DNA from: Microbacteriaceae bacterium PS02066
Lineage (GTDB): Bacteria; Actinomycetota; Actinomycetes; Actinomycetales; Microbacteriaceae
Assembly (NCBI GenBank): GCA_029959545.1
Contig: JASCPH010000035.1
Coordinates: 1-35,663 of the forward strand
Length of the DNA: 35,663 nucleotides
Direction of reading: 5' to 3'
Shown: piece after piece, positions 24,319 to 34,960 of the stretch
Layout of the letters: each line of letters opens with the position of its first letter
How positions within the stretch are numbered: position 1 is the first letter of the stretch
The notes under the pieces: generated by a model
The model's database searches: none
Told to the model about the DNA's origin: nothing
Seen by the model: the letters and a program-made list of their open reading frames with translations, nothing else
Position numbers and translations under genes: made by a program

Positions 24319-24358
24319 GTGGTCTCGCTTCCCCTGGATGGCTGGCGGATGACCTTCG

Positions 24359-24386
24359 ACCATAGCCCGCTTCTGGGGGAAATCAA
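24359..24386 (-). promoter_or_regulatory. Promoter of the 44-aa basic protein gene
   Basis: On the minus strand a -35 TTGATT (24381-24386) and a -10 TATGGT (24359-24364) have a 16-bp spacer. It sits in an unusually AT-rich patch between two terminators. Confidence 0.65.
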
Positions 24387-24450
24387 ATTACCACTGGCCG
24401 GGACTTTTTCTGCAGAGACAGCGACGGTGGAGCGGCGTCCCGACAACGAG

Positions 24451-24496
24451 AAGGCCCCCGGCAGATCGCCCGAGAGAGCGACCGGCCGGGGGCCTT
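24451..24496 (-). terminator. Terminator of the nrdHIEF operon
   Basis: An 11-bp perfect stem (AAGGCCCCCGG at 24451-24461, CCGGGGGCCTT at 24486-24496) lies 34 nt past the nrdF stop. The 24-nt loop can fold further. On the minus strand it is followed by a T-rich TTCTCGTTGTC. Confidence 0.8.
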
Positions 24497-24530
24497 GTCA
24501 GTGCGGTCGATCCGCGGAGTTACGCAGGGA

Positions 24531-27707
<3,177 letters not shown>

Positions 27708-27726
<19 letters not shown>

Positions 27727-28187
27727 CGTTCCAATCCTTCGCCGATGCGCTCGACGTCCTCTGGCGTGCCGAACAGTTCGAACCGATCCAAGTGCGGCAC
27801 GCGACACTTACGGCTGATGATCTCTCCGGCGAGCGCGTAGTGCTCACCGAAGTTGGTGTTGCCCGCGGCGATCACGCCGCGAAGCAGGGAACGGTTGGTC
27901 TCGTCGTTGAGGAACCGGATCACCTGCTTGGGAACCGCTCCCCGCTCCTCGCCCCTTCCCTGGCCTCCCCCATAGGTGGGGGTGATCAGGACGAAGGGTT
28001 CATCGAGGAGGGGGATCGGGTCCGTGGGCCGCAGCGGAATCCGCACGGCCCGCATCCCGAGCTTCTCGATGAAACGCGCGGTGTTACCCGAGACGCTCGA
28101 GAAGTAGACGAGGAGCGGAGCCGACGGGGCGGGCTCACGGAGGGAGTGGGCAACCGCGCCGACGTGATCTGCGACAGCGGTTGCCAT
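27708..28187 (-). CDS. nrdI: Flavodoxin-like NrdI
   Basis: This 159-aa flavoprotein supplies the oxidant for assembling the manganese-tyrosyl radical of NrdF. The FMN phosphate loop is in [19 protein letters not shown], and [10 protein letters not shown] with the following loop, then [17 protein letters not shown], are characteristic of NrdI. The first roughly 20 residues are a non-conserved extension. The ATG at 28187 lies 3 nt after the nrdH stop, and the 3' end overlaps nrdE by 19 nt, so translation of the three genes is coupled. No good Shine-Dalgarno is seen before this start. Confidence 0.95.
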
Positions 28188-28190
28188 CGG

Positions 28191-28424
28191 TCAAGCCAGG
28201 CGCGCGGCCAGCTCGTCGATCTTGTCGGGACGGAAGCCCGACCAGTGGTCCTCGTCGGTGATCACGACGGGAGCCTGCAGGTAGCCGAGGGCCTTGACCT
28301 GCTCGAGGGCCGCGGGGTCCTGCGAGACGTCGAGGACCTCGTACTCGATGCCCTTTGAATCCAGCGCACGGTAGGTGGCATTGCACTGCACGCACGACGG
28401 CTTGGTGTAGACGGTGATCGCCAT
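28191..28424 (-). CDS. nrdH: NrdH glutaredoxin-like redoxin
   Basis: This 77-aa thioredoxin-fold protein is the electron donor to NrdE. The redox motif is CVQC (Cys11 and Cys14) in VYTKPSCVQCNATYRAL. The cis-Pro segment APVVITDEDHWSGFRPDKID is the classic NrdH C-terminal half (WSGFRPD). It is the first gene of the operon. The ATG at 28424 has AAAGAGG 5-6 nt upstream; longer upstream readings are not conserved. The 62 nt before the start lead up to a pair of NrdR-like boxes. Confidence 0.97.
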   Translation of the reverse strand: MAITVYTKPSCVQCNATYRALDSKGIEYEVLDVSQDPAALEQVKALGYLQAPVVITDEDHWSGFRPDKIDELAARLA

Positions 28425-28485
28425 TTCGACCTCTTTCTCCCCTCGGACGGACCTGTTCCCAGCACTTCTCGTCGCCGGGACCTCA

Positions 28486-28501
28486 ATACTACATATGGGT
28501 A
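28486..28501. promoter_or_regulatory. Putative NrdR box, promoter-proximal
   Basis: ATACTACATATGGGTA shares the ACTACATAT core of the NrdR-box pattern (ACAC-W-ATATAT-W-GTGT). It is paired with a second box whose centre is exactly 32 bp away, the roughly three-turn spacing known for NrdR sites. NrdR represses ribonucleotide reductase operons. Confidence 0.6.
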
Positions 28502-28517
28502 CGGACATCGGATAGCA

Positions 28518-28533
28518 CCACAAGGGGTAGTAG
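28518..28533. promoter_or_regulatory. Putative NrdR box, promoter-distal
   Basis: CCACAAGGGGTAGTAG (reverse complement CTACTACCCCTTGTGG) has the conserved CCAC/GTAGT arms of a NrdR box but a GC-rich centre. There are 16 bp between it and the proximal box. Confidence 0.55.
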
Positions 28534-28580
28534 TTACATCCGTGTGATTTTCGCGCCGCTCTCCCCAGATACAACACAGG

Positions 28581-28713
28581 TTGTCCACCGTTTCATCCAC
28601 AGCTGCGGCGCGTCGCCGGACCTGAAAAAACCCTGAATCACGGGCGAATCCTGGATGAACGACGCAGCCATCCACACCGGGGCGTCGCCCGCTCGATCCC
28701 GCTCGGTGGATAA
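28581..28713. promoter_or_regulatory. Cluster of DnaA-box-like 9-mers upstream of the nrd operon
   Basis: TTGTCCACC (28581-28589), TCATCCACA (28593-28601), CCATCCACA (28668-28676) and, on the minus strand, TTATCCACC (28705-28713) are 8/9, 8/9, 7/9 and 8/9 matches to TTGTCCACA/TTATCCACA. They lie in the 368-bp gene-free stretch between nrdH and the MFS gene. The rest of that stretch, apart from the NrdR-like boxes and the -10 of the MFS gene, shows nothing I can name. Confidence 0.5.
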
Positions 28714-28792
28714 CCGTCTTCGGCGTGTCGCGGCGTGTCGCGCCGCCGCATCCACTCGGCGGCCGAAGCGCTCTCCGGGATATCCTGAAGGG

Positions 28793-29998
28793 ATGGCCGG
28801 ATACCAGGAATTGCTGCGCACCCCGGGGGTGGCGCGCATCATCGCCGCACAGCTCACGGCGCGCTTCCCGAACGGGATGACGAGCCTGGCGATCCTGCTG
28901 CACGTCGAACATGTGACAGGGTCCTACGGGTACGCGGGCCTCGTGCTCGCGGCCGCATCCGTGGGGCAGGCGGTCTCGGGTCCCGTCACCAGTCGGTGGA
29001 TGGGCCGGTGGGGGATGCGGCGCGTGCTGAGCCTGACGATGATCGTCTGTGCGCTGGCGATCCTCGCCATCGGCCTGCTGGACCTGCCGGTCGCCGGCTT
29101 CATGGCGTTCGGGCTCATCGCGGGCCTGTCCACGCCGCCGGTGCAGTCCGCGGTGCGCACGATCTATCCCAAGATGGTCAACTCCCGCCAGCTCACCCCG
29201 CTCTACTCGCTGGATGCATCGCTGCAGGAGATCATCTGGATCATCGCCCCCGTGGTCATCACGTTCATCGCGACGCAGATCGGCACCTGGGAGGCGCTCG
29301 TGCTGATCGCGGTCATCCTCGTCGGCGGTGGAACCTGGTTCATCCTCTCGCCCGAGGTCGGCCGGGTGCGCATCCCCCGCAGCAAGCGGCGCTTCGGCAA
29401 AGTTCTGACGCGCCCCACCGTGCTGCTGGCCACAATCATCGGATTCCTGCTCATCGGCGCCTGTGCGGCCGTCGAGGCAGGTGTCGTCGCGACCTTCGAC
29501 CACGGCGGGCTCGAGGCGGGCATCGTGCTCGCCGTCTTCTCGATCGGCAGCCTCGCCGGCGGCCTCTCCTTCGGTCACGTGCCCATGGGCCCCTGGGCGA
29601 TGGCGCGACGCATGAGCATCGTCGCCGTGGGCCTGGTGCTGACGATGTTCTCCCTCAACATCTGGTGGCTCTCGGGCACCCTGTTCCTCGCCGGGATCGG
29701 CATCGCCCCCGCCCTCGCCGTGCTGTTCGCGATCACCTCCGTGAGTGTCAAGTTCTCCGACACCGCCGAGGCCTACGGATGGATCGGGACCGGTCAGCTG
29801 ATCGGCGCGGCTGCGGGCTCCGCCGTCGCCGGCTTCCTCATCGACGCGGTCGAGGCGCCCGGCGCCTTCATCGCGGCCGCGGGCTTCGCCGCCGCCGGCG
29901 CGATCGTCGCCATCGTGTGCGTGCGCGCCTTCCCGGATCTGCGCCACCGCGACCCGAGTCCCATCCCCGACACCGAGCCCACGCCGATCATCACCTGA
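28793..29998 (+). CDS. Major facilitator superfamily transporter
   Basis: This 401-aa membrane protein has about twelve hydrophobic segments in two halves. The loop after helix 2 has SRWMGRWGMRRVLSL, a variant of the MFS signature, and helix 4 follows. The second half begins near residue 205 (VLLATIIGFLLIGACAA). The pattern resembles drug/metabolite efflux proteins, but no substrate can be assigned. The ATG at 28793 is chosen from homology; TATCCT (28781-28786) lies 6 nt upstream, with GAAGGG in between, so it may be leaderless or use that sequence as a ribosome site. It precedes the hydrolase trio by 79 bp on the same strand. Confidence 0.9.
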   Translation: MAGYQELLRTPGVARIIAAQLTARFPNGMTSLAILLHVEHVTGSYGYAGLVLAAASVGQAVSGPVTSRWMGRWGMRRVLSLTMIVCALAILAIGLLDLPVAGFMAFGLIAGLSTPPVQSAVRTIYPKMVNSRQLTPLYSLDASLQEIIWIIAPVVITFIATQIGTWEALVLIAVILVGGGTWFILSPEVGRVRIPRSKRRFGKVLTRPTVLLATIIGFLLIGACAAVEAGVVATFDHGGLEAGIVLAVFSIGSLAGGLSFGHVPMGPWAMARRMSIVAVGLVLTMFSLNIWWLSGTLFLAGIGIAPALAVLFAITSVSVKFSDTAEAYGWIGTGQLIGAAAGSAVAGFLIDAVEAPGAFIAAAGFAAAGAIVAIVCVRAFPDLRHRDPSPIPDTEPTPIIT

Positions 29999-30077
29999 GT
30001 GCCGTTCGGCGTTCGCGCAGCGCCATAAGGGGACGCAGACGGGCGAGGCGAGCGGCAGGGGTTCTACGCTCTTAGAC

Positions 30078-30836
30078 ATGCCCGCATCCGTCGCGCTTCC
30101 CACCCTCGCGTGGGGCTCCCCCGCATCCGCTCACCACGCCCTCCTCGTGCACGGGCTGGGATCGTCCGGCGCCCTGATGTGGCGCTTCGGAACGGCTCTG
30201 GCCGAGGCGGGATGGTATGCCGTCGCCGTCGACCTGCGCGGTCACGGCCTGGCGCCGCGAGCGCTCGACTACACGATCGCCGCCTACGCCGCCGATGTGA
30301 GCCAGACGGTCCCTGATTCCGGCGGAGCATGGGACCTCGTCGTCGGCCACTCGCTGGGAGGAGCGTCCGCAACACTCGCCGCCGCGGAGCGTCCCGAGTG
30401 GGCGAGGCGGCTCGTTCTCGTCGACCCGGCGCTGTACCTCCTGCCGGCTGACCGCGCGGTCATCGAACGGAGTCAACAGGATGCGTTCGACTCGCCGACG
30501 ATCGAAGAGGTCCGCGCCGCGCATCCCCATTGGCACCCGCAGGACGTCGAGCTGAAGGCGCAGGCGGCACAGCTCGCGAGCCCGTGGGCCATCGAGCAGA
30601 CGTTGCAGCAGAATCCCGACTGGAATGTGACGGATGCGGCCGCGCGCCTCGCGGTGCCCACCCACGTGATCGCGTCCGACCCCGCCGTCTACAGCCTGTT
30701 CACCGGGCCGCACGCCGACGCGGTTCTCGCCGGCAACGCCCGCATCACGCGCTCGATCGTGGCCGGAGCGGGGCACTCGCCGCATCGCGATCGCCCGGAA
30801 GCCACGGTAACGGCGCTGTGCGAGGCACTGGCATGA
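30078..30836 (+). CDS. Alpha/beta hydrolase
   Basis: This 252-aa alpha/beta-fold hydrolase has the oxyanion motif VHGLGSSG, the nucleophile elbow VVGHSLGGAS (Ser92), a late Asp in VIASDPAVY and the catalytic His233 in VAGAGHSPHRDRPE, so the triad is complete. It has no signal peptide and is probably a cytoplasmic esterase or C-C/ester hydrolase of unknown substrate. TACGCT (30065-30070) lies 7 nt before the ATG without a Shine-Dalgarno. Its stop overlaps the start of the next gene (ATGA), making it the first gene of a coupled three-gene unit. Confidence 0.88.
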   Translation: MPASVALPTLAWGSPASAHHALLVHGLGSSGALMWRFGTALAEAGWYAVAVDLRGHGLAPRALDYTIAAYAADVSQTVPDSGGAWDLVVGHSLGGASATLAAAERPEWARRLVLVDPALYLLPADRAVIERSQQDAFDSPTIEEVRAAHPHWHPQDVELKAQAAQLASPWAIEQTLQQNPDWNVTDAAARLAVPTHVIASDPAVYSLFTGPHADAVLAGNARITRSIVAGAGHSPHRDRPEATVTALCEALA

Positions 30837-32002
30837 CCTTCGATCCGAGCGTCTATCTGCCCGATGACCTGATCGAGCGCATCCGCGGGCGCGCAGCGGA
30901 CATCGACCGCGAGAACATCTTCCCGGACGAGGATCTCGCCGAGCTGCGTGCGGCCGGATATCTCGGCATCCTCGTGCCCGCGGACCGCGGAGGCGCAGGA
31001 CTGACGCTCGCCGAGGCCTCGATCCTGCAGCAGCGTCTCGCGACCGCCGCGCCCGCGACGGCCCTCGCCCTCAACATGCATCTCGTGTGGACGGGGGTCG
31101 CGAAGGTGCTGCGCGACCGCGGAATCGACGATCTCGCGTTCGTGCAGACCGGTGCAGCCGAAGGGGAGGTCTTCGCCTTCGGGATCAGCGAGGCGGGCAA
31201 CGACCTCGTGCTCTTCGACAGCGCCACGGAGGCCGTCCCGCTCCCGGACGGCGCATACGCGTTCACCGGCACGAAGATCTTCACCTCGCTCGCCCCGGTG
31301 TGGACGCATCTCGGCGTGCATGGTCTCGACACCACCTCCCCCGACGCACCCCAGCTCATCTACGGCTTCGTACCGCGCTCGGATGCGGTGCGCACCCGCG
31401 ACGACTGGGACACGGTGGGCATGAGGGGGACGCAGTCTCGCACCACGGAACTCCACGGCGCCGTCGCTCCCGCCGACCGGATCGTGCGCCGGGTCGCGCC
31501 CGGCCCGCAGCCCGATCCGATCGTGTTCGGCATCTTCAGCGTCTTCGAGATCCTGCTCGCCTCCGTGTACACCGGCATCGGTCGACGCGCCCTGGATGTC
31601 GCCGTCTCGACGGCCGCACAGCGACGCTCGCGCAAGACCGGTCTGGCCTACAGCCAGGACCCCGCCATCCGCTGGCGCGTCGCCGAGATGGCGCTTGCCT
31701 ACGACGCGCTCGTCCCCCAGATCGCCGCGCTCGCTCACGACGTGGATGCGGGTGCGGACCACGGGGCGCGATGGTTCTCGCTGCTGTCCGGGCTCAAGCA
31801 CCGCGCAGCCGTGTCCGCCAAGCGGATCGTCGATGAGGCGATCCTCGTCGCCGGCGGCTCGTCGTTCTTCTCGTCCAGCGAGCTGGGCCGGTTGTACCGC
31901 GATGTCCTCGCCGGCCAGTTCCATCCCTCCGACCCCGAGTCGGCGCACGCGACCGTCGCCGCCGCGTGGCTCGGTCCCGTCCCGCAGGGAGAGGACGAAT
32001 GA
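30833..32002 (+). CDS. Acyl-CoA dehydrogenase-family flavoprotein
   Basis: This 389-aa protein has the acyl-CoA dehydrogenase fold: N-terminal helices (DEDLAELRAAGYLGILVPAD), a middle beta domain with AFTGTKIFTSLAP and DWDTVGMRGTQSRTTEL, and C-terminal helices. It ends GRLYRDVLAGQFHPSDPESA. That C-terminus resembles members related to DszC-type flavin monooxygenases as well as true dehydrogenases, and I cannot identify the usual catalytic Glu with certainty, so dehydrogenase and monooxygenase activities are both possible. The ATG at 30833 overlaps the hydrolase stop, and its own stop overlaps the next ATG. Confidence 0.87.
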   Translation: MTFDPSVYLPDDLIERIRGRAADIDRENIFPDEDLAELRAAGYLGILVPADRGGAGLTLAEASILQQRLATAAPATALALNMHLVWTGVAKVLRDRGIDDLAFVQTGAAEGEVFAFGISEAGNDLVLFDSATEAVPLPDGAYAFTGTKIFTSLAPVWTHLGVHGLDTTSPDAPQLIYGFVPRSDAVRTRDDWDTVGMRGTQSRTTELHGAVAPADRIVRRVAPGPQPDPIVFGIFSVFEILLASVYTGIGRRALDVAVSTAAQRRSRKTGLAYSQDPAIRWRVAEMALAYDALVPQIAALAHDVDAGADHGARWFSLLSGLKHRAAVSAKRIVDEAILVAGGSSFFSSSELGRLYRDVLAGQFHPSDPESAHATVAAAWLGPVPQGEDE

Positions 32003-33003
32003 GCACGGTGGGTCGGGTCCAGCTCGGCGACGGTCTCGAGGTCAGTGCGCTCGGCTTCGGCGGGATGAGCCTCAGCGACGTGTACGGGCCCGTCCACGAC
32101 CAGACGGCGCTGGCAACGTTGACGCACGCGGTGGATGCGGGACTCACATTCGTCGACACGGCCAACATCTACGGCGCGGGGCGCAGTGAGCGCACGATCG
32201 CACGGCTGCTCGCCATCCGGCGCGACGAGATCACGCTGGCGACCAAGTTCGGCATCTCCGGCGGCGCGATCGGCTCGCGCGGCATCCGCGGCGATGCCGC
32301 CTACGTGCGCGAGCAGATCGATGAGAGCCTGTCCCGGCTGGGCACCGATCACGTCGACCTGTACTACCAGCACCGCGTCGATCCGCACATTCCGATCGAG
32401 GAGACGGTCGGTGCGATGTCAGAGCTCGTGACCGCGGGCAAGGTGCGGCACATCGGGTTGTCTGAGGCCACCGCGGATGAGATCCGTCGCGCGCACGCGG
32501 TTCATCCGATCGCCGCCGTGCAAACGGAGTGGAGCGTCGTCAGCCGCGACGTGGAGCGCGCCGTGGTGCCGACGGCGGCCGAGCTCGGGATCGGCTTCGT
32601 GCCGTACTCGCCGCTCAGCCGCGCCTGGTTGACGGACGAGTTCTCCCCCGCGCACATCGGCGCCGGCGACGGCCGGCCGCGGTTCCCGAGGTTCTCCGCA
32701 GAGAACCTGGCCGCCAACACCGGTCTCCGCGCCGACTACCTCGCCCTCGCGCACCAGCGCGGCCTGACGGGTGCGCAGCTCGCGCTCGGCTGGCTGTTCA
32801 CGCGTGCCGCGCAGTTGGGGATCGCCGCTGCTCCCATCCCCGGCTCGCGCTTCGCGCGGCACGTGGACGAGTGGCTGCCCGCATCCGGCCTCATCCTGGA
32901 CGCGGACACCATGGCCGCTCTCGAGCCGTTCGCGACGGCGATCAGCGGCAATCGGAGCTTCGACGTCGCGTGGACCAGCCAACGCGGGGATCAGGCGAGC
33001 TGA
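31999..33003 (+). CDS. Aldo/keto reductase
   Basis: This 334-aa (beta/alpha)8 NADPH-dependent reductase has its catalytic tetrad visible as Asp53 and Tyr58 in FVDTANIYGAGRSE, Lys83 in LATKFG and His125 in YYQHRVD. The C-terminal half has VQTEWSVVSRD, the PYSPLSRAWL loop and AAPIPGSR for the NADPH 2'-phosphate. This layout matches the AKR13/YghZ-like oxidoreductases that act on aldehydes and ketones. The ATG at 31999 overlaps the stop of the flavoprotein, with GGGAGAGGA as ribosome site inside that gene. It is the last gene of the coupled trio. Confidence 0.93.
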   Translation: MSTVGRVQLGDGLEVSALGFGGMSLSDVYGPVHDQTALATLTHAVDAGLTFVDTANIYGAGRSERTIARLLAIRRDEITLATKFGISGGAIGSRGIRGDAAYVREQIDESLSRLGTDHVDLYYQHRVDPHIPIEETVGAMSELVTAGKVRHIGLSEATADEIRRAHAVHPIAAVQTEWSVVSRDVERAVVPTAAELGIGFVPYSPLSRAWLTDEFSPAHIGAGDGRPRFPRFSAENLAANTGLRADYLALAHQRGLTGAQLALGWLFTRAAQLGIAAAPIPGSRFARHVDEWLPASGLILDADTMAALEPFATAISGNRSFDVAWTSQRGDQAS

Positions 33004-33012
33004 CCGGCGGGA

Positions 33013-33285
33013 TCATTTGCCGGCGAAATCGAAGGCGCGCAGCAGCTCCTCGACGGCACGCTCCCGGTCCTCGCCGCCCTCCTCGAACATGTGGGCCACA
33101 TGAGTGCGCAAGTGATTCTCGAGCAGGAGACGGTTCAACGACTCCAGTGAGCGCTGGATCGCGCGAGACTGCGTGATGATGTCCATGCAGTACTCCTCGG
33201 ACTCGATCATCTTGGTGACCCCGCGCAGCTGCCCTTCCAGGATGCTCGTGCGGTGCAGGGCGCGCTTCTTGATGTCGTCGATCAC
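33013..33285 (-). CDS. CsoR/RcnR/FrmR-family transcriptional repressor
   Basis: This 90-aa all-helical repressor of the DUF156 family senses metals or reactive small molecules. LHRTSILEGQLRGVTKMIE is the conserved DNA-binding helix region, and EEYCMDIITQSRAI carries the key Cys33. At the other two sensor positions it has His58 and His62 (ENHLRTHV), i.e. Cys-His-His rather than the Cys-His-Cys of copper-sensing CsoR, and no His near the N-terminus as in RcnR. The start is a GTG at 33285 with TACTCT (minus strand, 33292-33297) 6 nt upstream, so it is leaderless. It is convergent with the aldo/keto reductase and divergent from the DUF445 gene. Confidence 0.9.
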   Translation of the reverse strand: MIDDIKKRALHRTSILEGQLRGVTKMIESEEYCMDIITQSRAIQRSLESLNRLLLENHLRTHVAHMFEEGGEDRERAVEELLRAFDFAGK

Positions 33286-33317
33286 GCTGACAGAGTACGC
33301 CGTGGAAGGATGACGAC

Positions 33318-34592
33318 ATGCCCCGCACCCCGACAGCACTGCTGAGCGACGCCGATCGAGAGCGGTTGCGCGGGCTGCGACTGATGAAGGGGATCGCACT
33401 CGGCGCCCTCATCGTGCTCGCCGTCGTCTTCGTGATCGCGTTCGCTCTGCAGAGCCGCTATCCGTGGCTCTCGTACGTGCGCGCCGCGGCGGAGGGAGGC
33501 ATGGTCGGAGCGCTCGCGGATTGGTTCGCGGTGACCGCACTGTTCCGTCGCCCGCTCGGACTGCCTATCCCGCACACCGCGATCATCCCGACGCGCAAGG
33601 ACGAGATCGGACGCACCCTCGGCGAGTTCGTCGAGACGAACTTCCTCGCGGCTCCCGTCATCCGCGGCAAACTCGAGTCCTTCTCGCTGTCTGCCCGCCT
33701 CGGTGCCTGGCTGGCGCAGCCCGCTCATGCCGAGCGGGTCGCTTCGGAGGGAGCGACGATCGCGACGAATGTCATCGAGGCGTTGAGCGACGACGACGTG
33801 CAACAGCTGCTGGGCGACTTGGCCCGCGAACACCTGGTCATGCCCGAGTGGGGCCCGCCGCTCGGCGGCTGGCTCGAGCGCATGGTCGACACGGGCGCAC
33901 ACCATGGCGCGGTGGATCTCGCAGCCGACAGCATGGCCGCCTGGCTGCGAGCGAACCGCTCGGCTTTCACCGGCCTCATCTCCCGGCGCCTCCCCTCGTG
34001 GGTTCCGTCGATGGTGCACACGCTGATCGACGAGGCCGCCTACCACGAGGCGGTCAAGTTCGTCGCCGCCGTCCGCGCGGACCCCGATCACCCGGCGCGG
34101 CACGCGGTGGACGGGTACCTCGCACGCCTCGCGGACAACCTGCAGCACGACGCCGCGACCATCGGACGATTCGAAGACGCGAAGACGACGGTGTTCGACT
34201 CACCCCGGGTCCGCGAGCTGGCAGGTGAAGCCTGGCGTACGGCCAAGAACGGCCTGACACGCGGTCTGCGCGACCCGGAGAGCGGCCTGTGCCGACGCCT
34301 GGTCGAGACGTTGACGGACGTCGGCCGGCGCCTCGAGCGCGATGAGACCCTGCGCGCCCGCGTCGATGGCTGGGTGACGGATGCGGCGGTGTTCGTCATC
34401 GAGCGCTATCGGCACGACATCGCCTCCGTCATCACCGACACAGTGGAACGCTGGGATCCTGAAGAGACCACCGAGAAGATCGAACTCATGGTCGGCCGCG
34501 ATCTGCAGTACATTCGCCTCAATGGCACGATCGTCGGCTCTCTCGCGGGTCTGACGATCTTCGCGATCGCGCACGCGATCTTCGGAGCCTAG
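33318..34592 (+). CDS. DUF445 family membrane protein
   Basis: This 424-aa protein has an N-terminal transmembrane segment (IALGALIVLAVVFVIAFAL, about 25-43), then the family hallmark AAAEGGMVGALADWFAVTALF and RRPLGLPIPHTAIIPTRKDE. A long helical, probably coiled region follows, and a C-terminal transmembrane anchor (IVGSLAGLTIFAIAHAIF) ends the protein. DUF445 proteins (YjiN/YheB-like) have no established biochemical role. GGAAGG lies 8-9 nt before the ATG at 33318. It is divergent from the CsoR-family gene across 32 nt and may be its target, which is only an inference. Confidence 0.9.
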   Translation: MPRTPTALLSDADRERLRGLRLMKGIALGALIVLAVVFVIAFALQSRYPWLSYVRAAAEGGMVGALADWFAVTALFRRPLGLPIPHTAIIPTRKDEIGRTLGEFVETNFLAAPVIRGKLESFSLSARLGAWLAQPAHAERVASEGATIATNVIEALSDDDVQQLLGDLAREHLVMPEWGPPLGGWLERMVDTGAHHGAVDLAADSMAAWLRANRSAFTGLISRRLPSWVPSMVHTLIDEAAYHEAVKFVAAVRADPDHPARHAVDGYLARLADNLQHDAATIGRFEDAKTTVFDSPRVRELAGEAWRTAKNGLTRGLRDPESGLCRRLVETLTDVGRRLERDETLRARVDGWVTDAAVFVIERYRHDIASVITDTVERWDPEETTEKIELMVGRDLQYIRLNGTIVGSLAGLTIFAIAHAIFGA

Positions 34593-34600
34593 GGGGCGGG

Positions 34601-34948
34601 ATGAGCAGCACGGCGACGACCGAGCGCCTGTTCTCCTATGGGACTCTCCTGCTCCCGCAGGTGCAGCTGGACGTCTTCGGCCGCCGTGTCGAATCGACGG
34701 ACGACGTGCTCACGGGCTACCACGTGCAGCAAGCCGACATCGAGGACACCCGTGTCGTAACGCTCTCGGGCCTCGCCACGCACCCTGTGCTGCGCCGTAC
34801 CGGGAGCAGGAGCGACAAGGTCACCGGACAGGTCTTGGAGCTGACGCTGGACGAGCTCGACGCGGCCGACGAATACGAGGTCTCGCTGTACACGCGGGTG
34901 GCCGTGGTGCTGCAGAGCGGGCGCGACGCCTGGGTCTACGTGGGATAG
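34601..34948 (+). CDS. Gamma-glutamylcyclotransferase-like (AIG2/GGCT) protein
   Basis: This 115-aa protein has the GGCT fold signature FSYGTLL (11-17), a central strand pair and the LDAADEYEV segment carrying the Glu expected to act as general acid/base. It ends DAWVYVG. Family members cyclise gamma-glutamyl amines or act in glutathione, butirosin or unknown pathways, and the substrate here is unknown. The ATG at 34601 lies 8 nt after the DUF445 stop, with GGGGGCGG as ribosome site, so it is probably cotranscribed with DUF445. Confidence 0.88.
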   Translation: MSSTATTERLFSYGTLLLPQVQLDVFGRRVESTDDVLTGYHVQQADIEDTRVVTLSGLATHPVLRRTGSRSDKVTGQVLELTLDELDAADEYEVSLYTRVAVVLQSGRDAWVYVG

Positions 34949-34960
34949 GACGCGAAAGAC

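Noticed and set aside
24110..24446. An N-terminal extension of the broken hydrolase frame to 24446
   Set aside because: It crosses the terminator and the whole 44-aa gene in another frame and has no hydrolase-like sequence.
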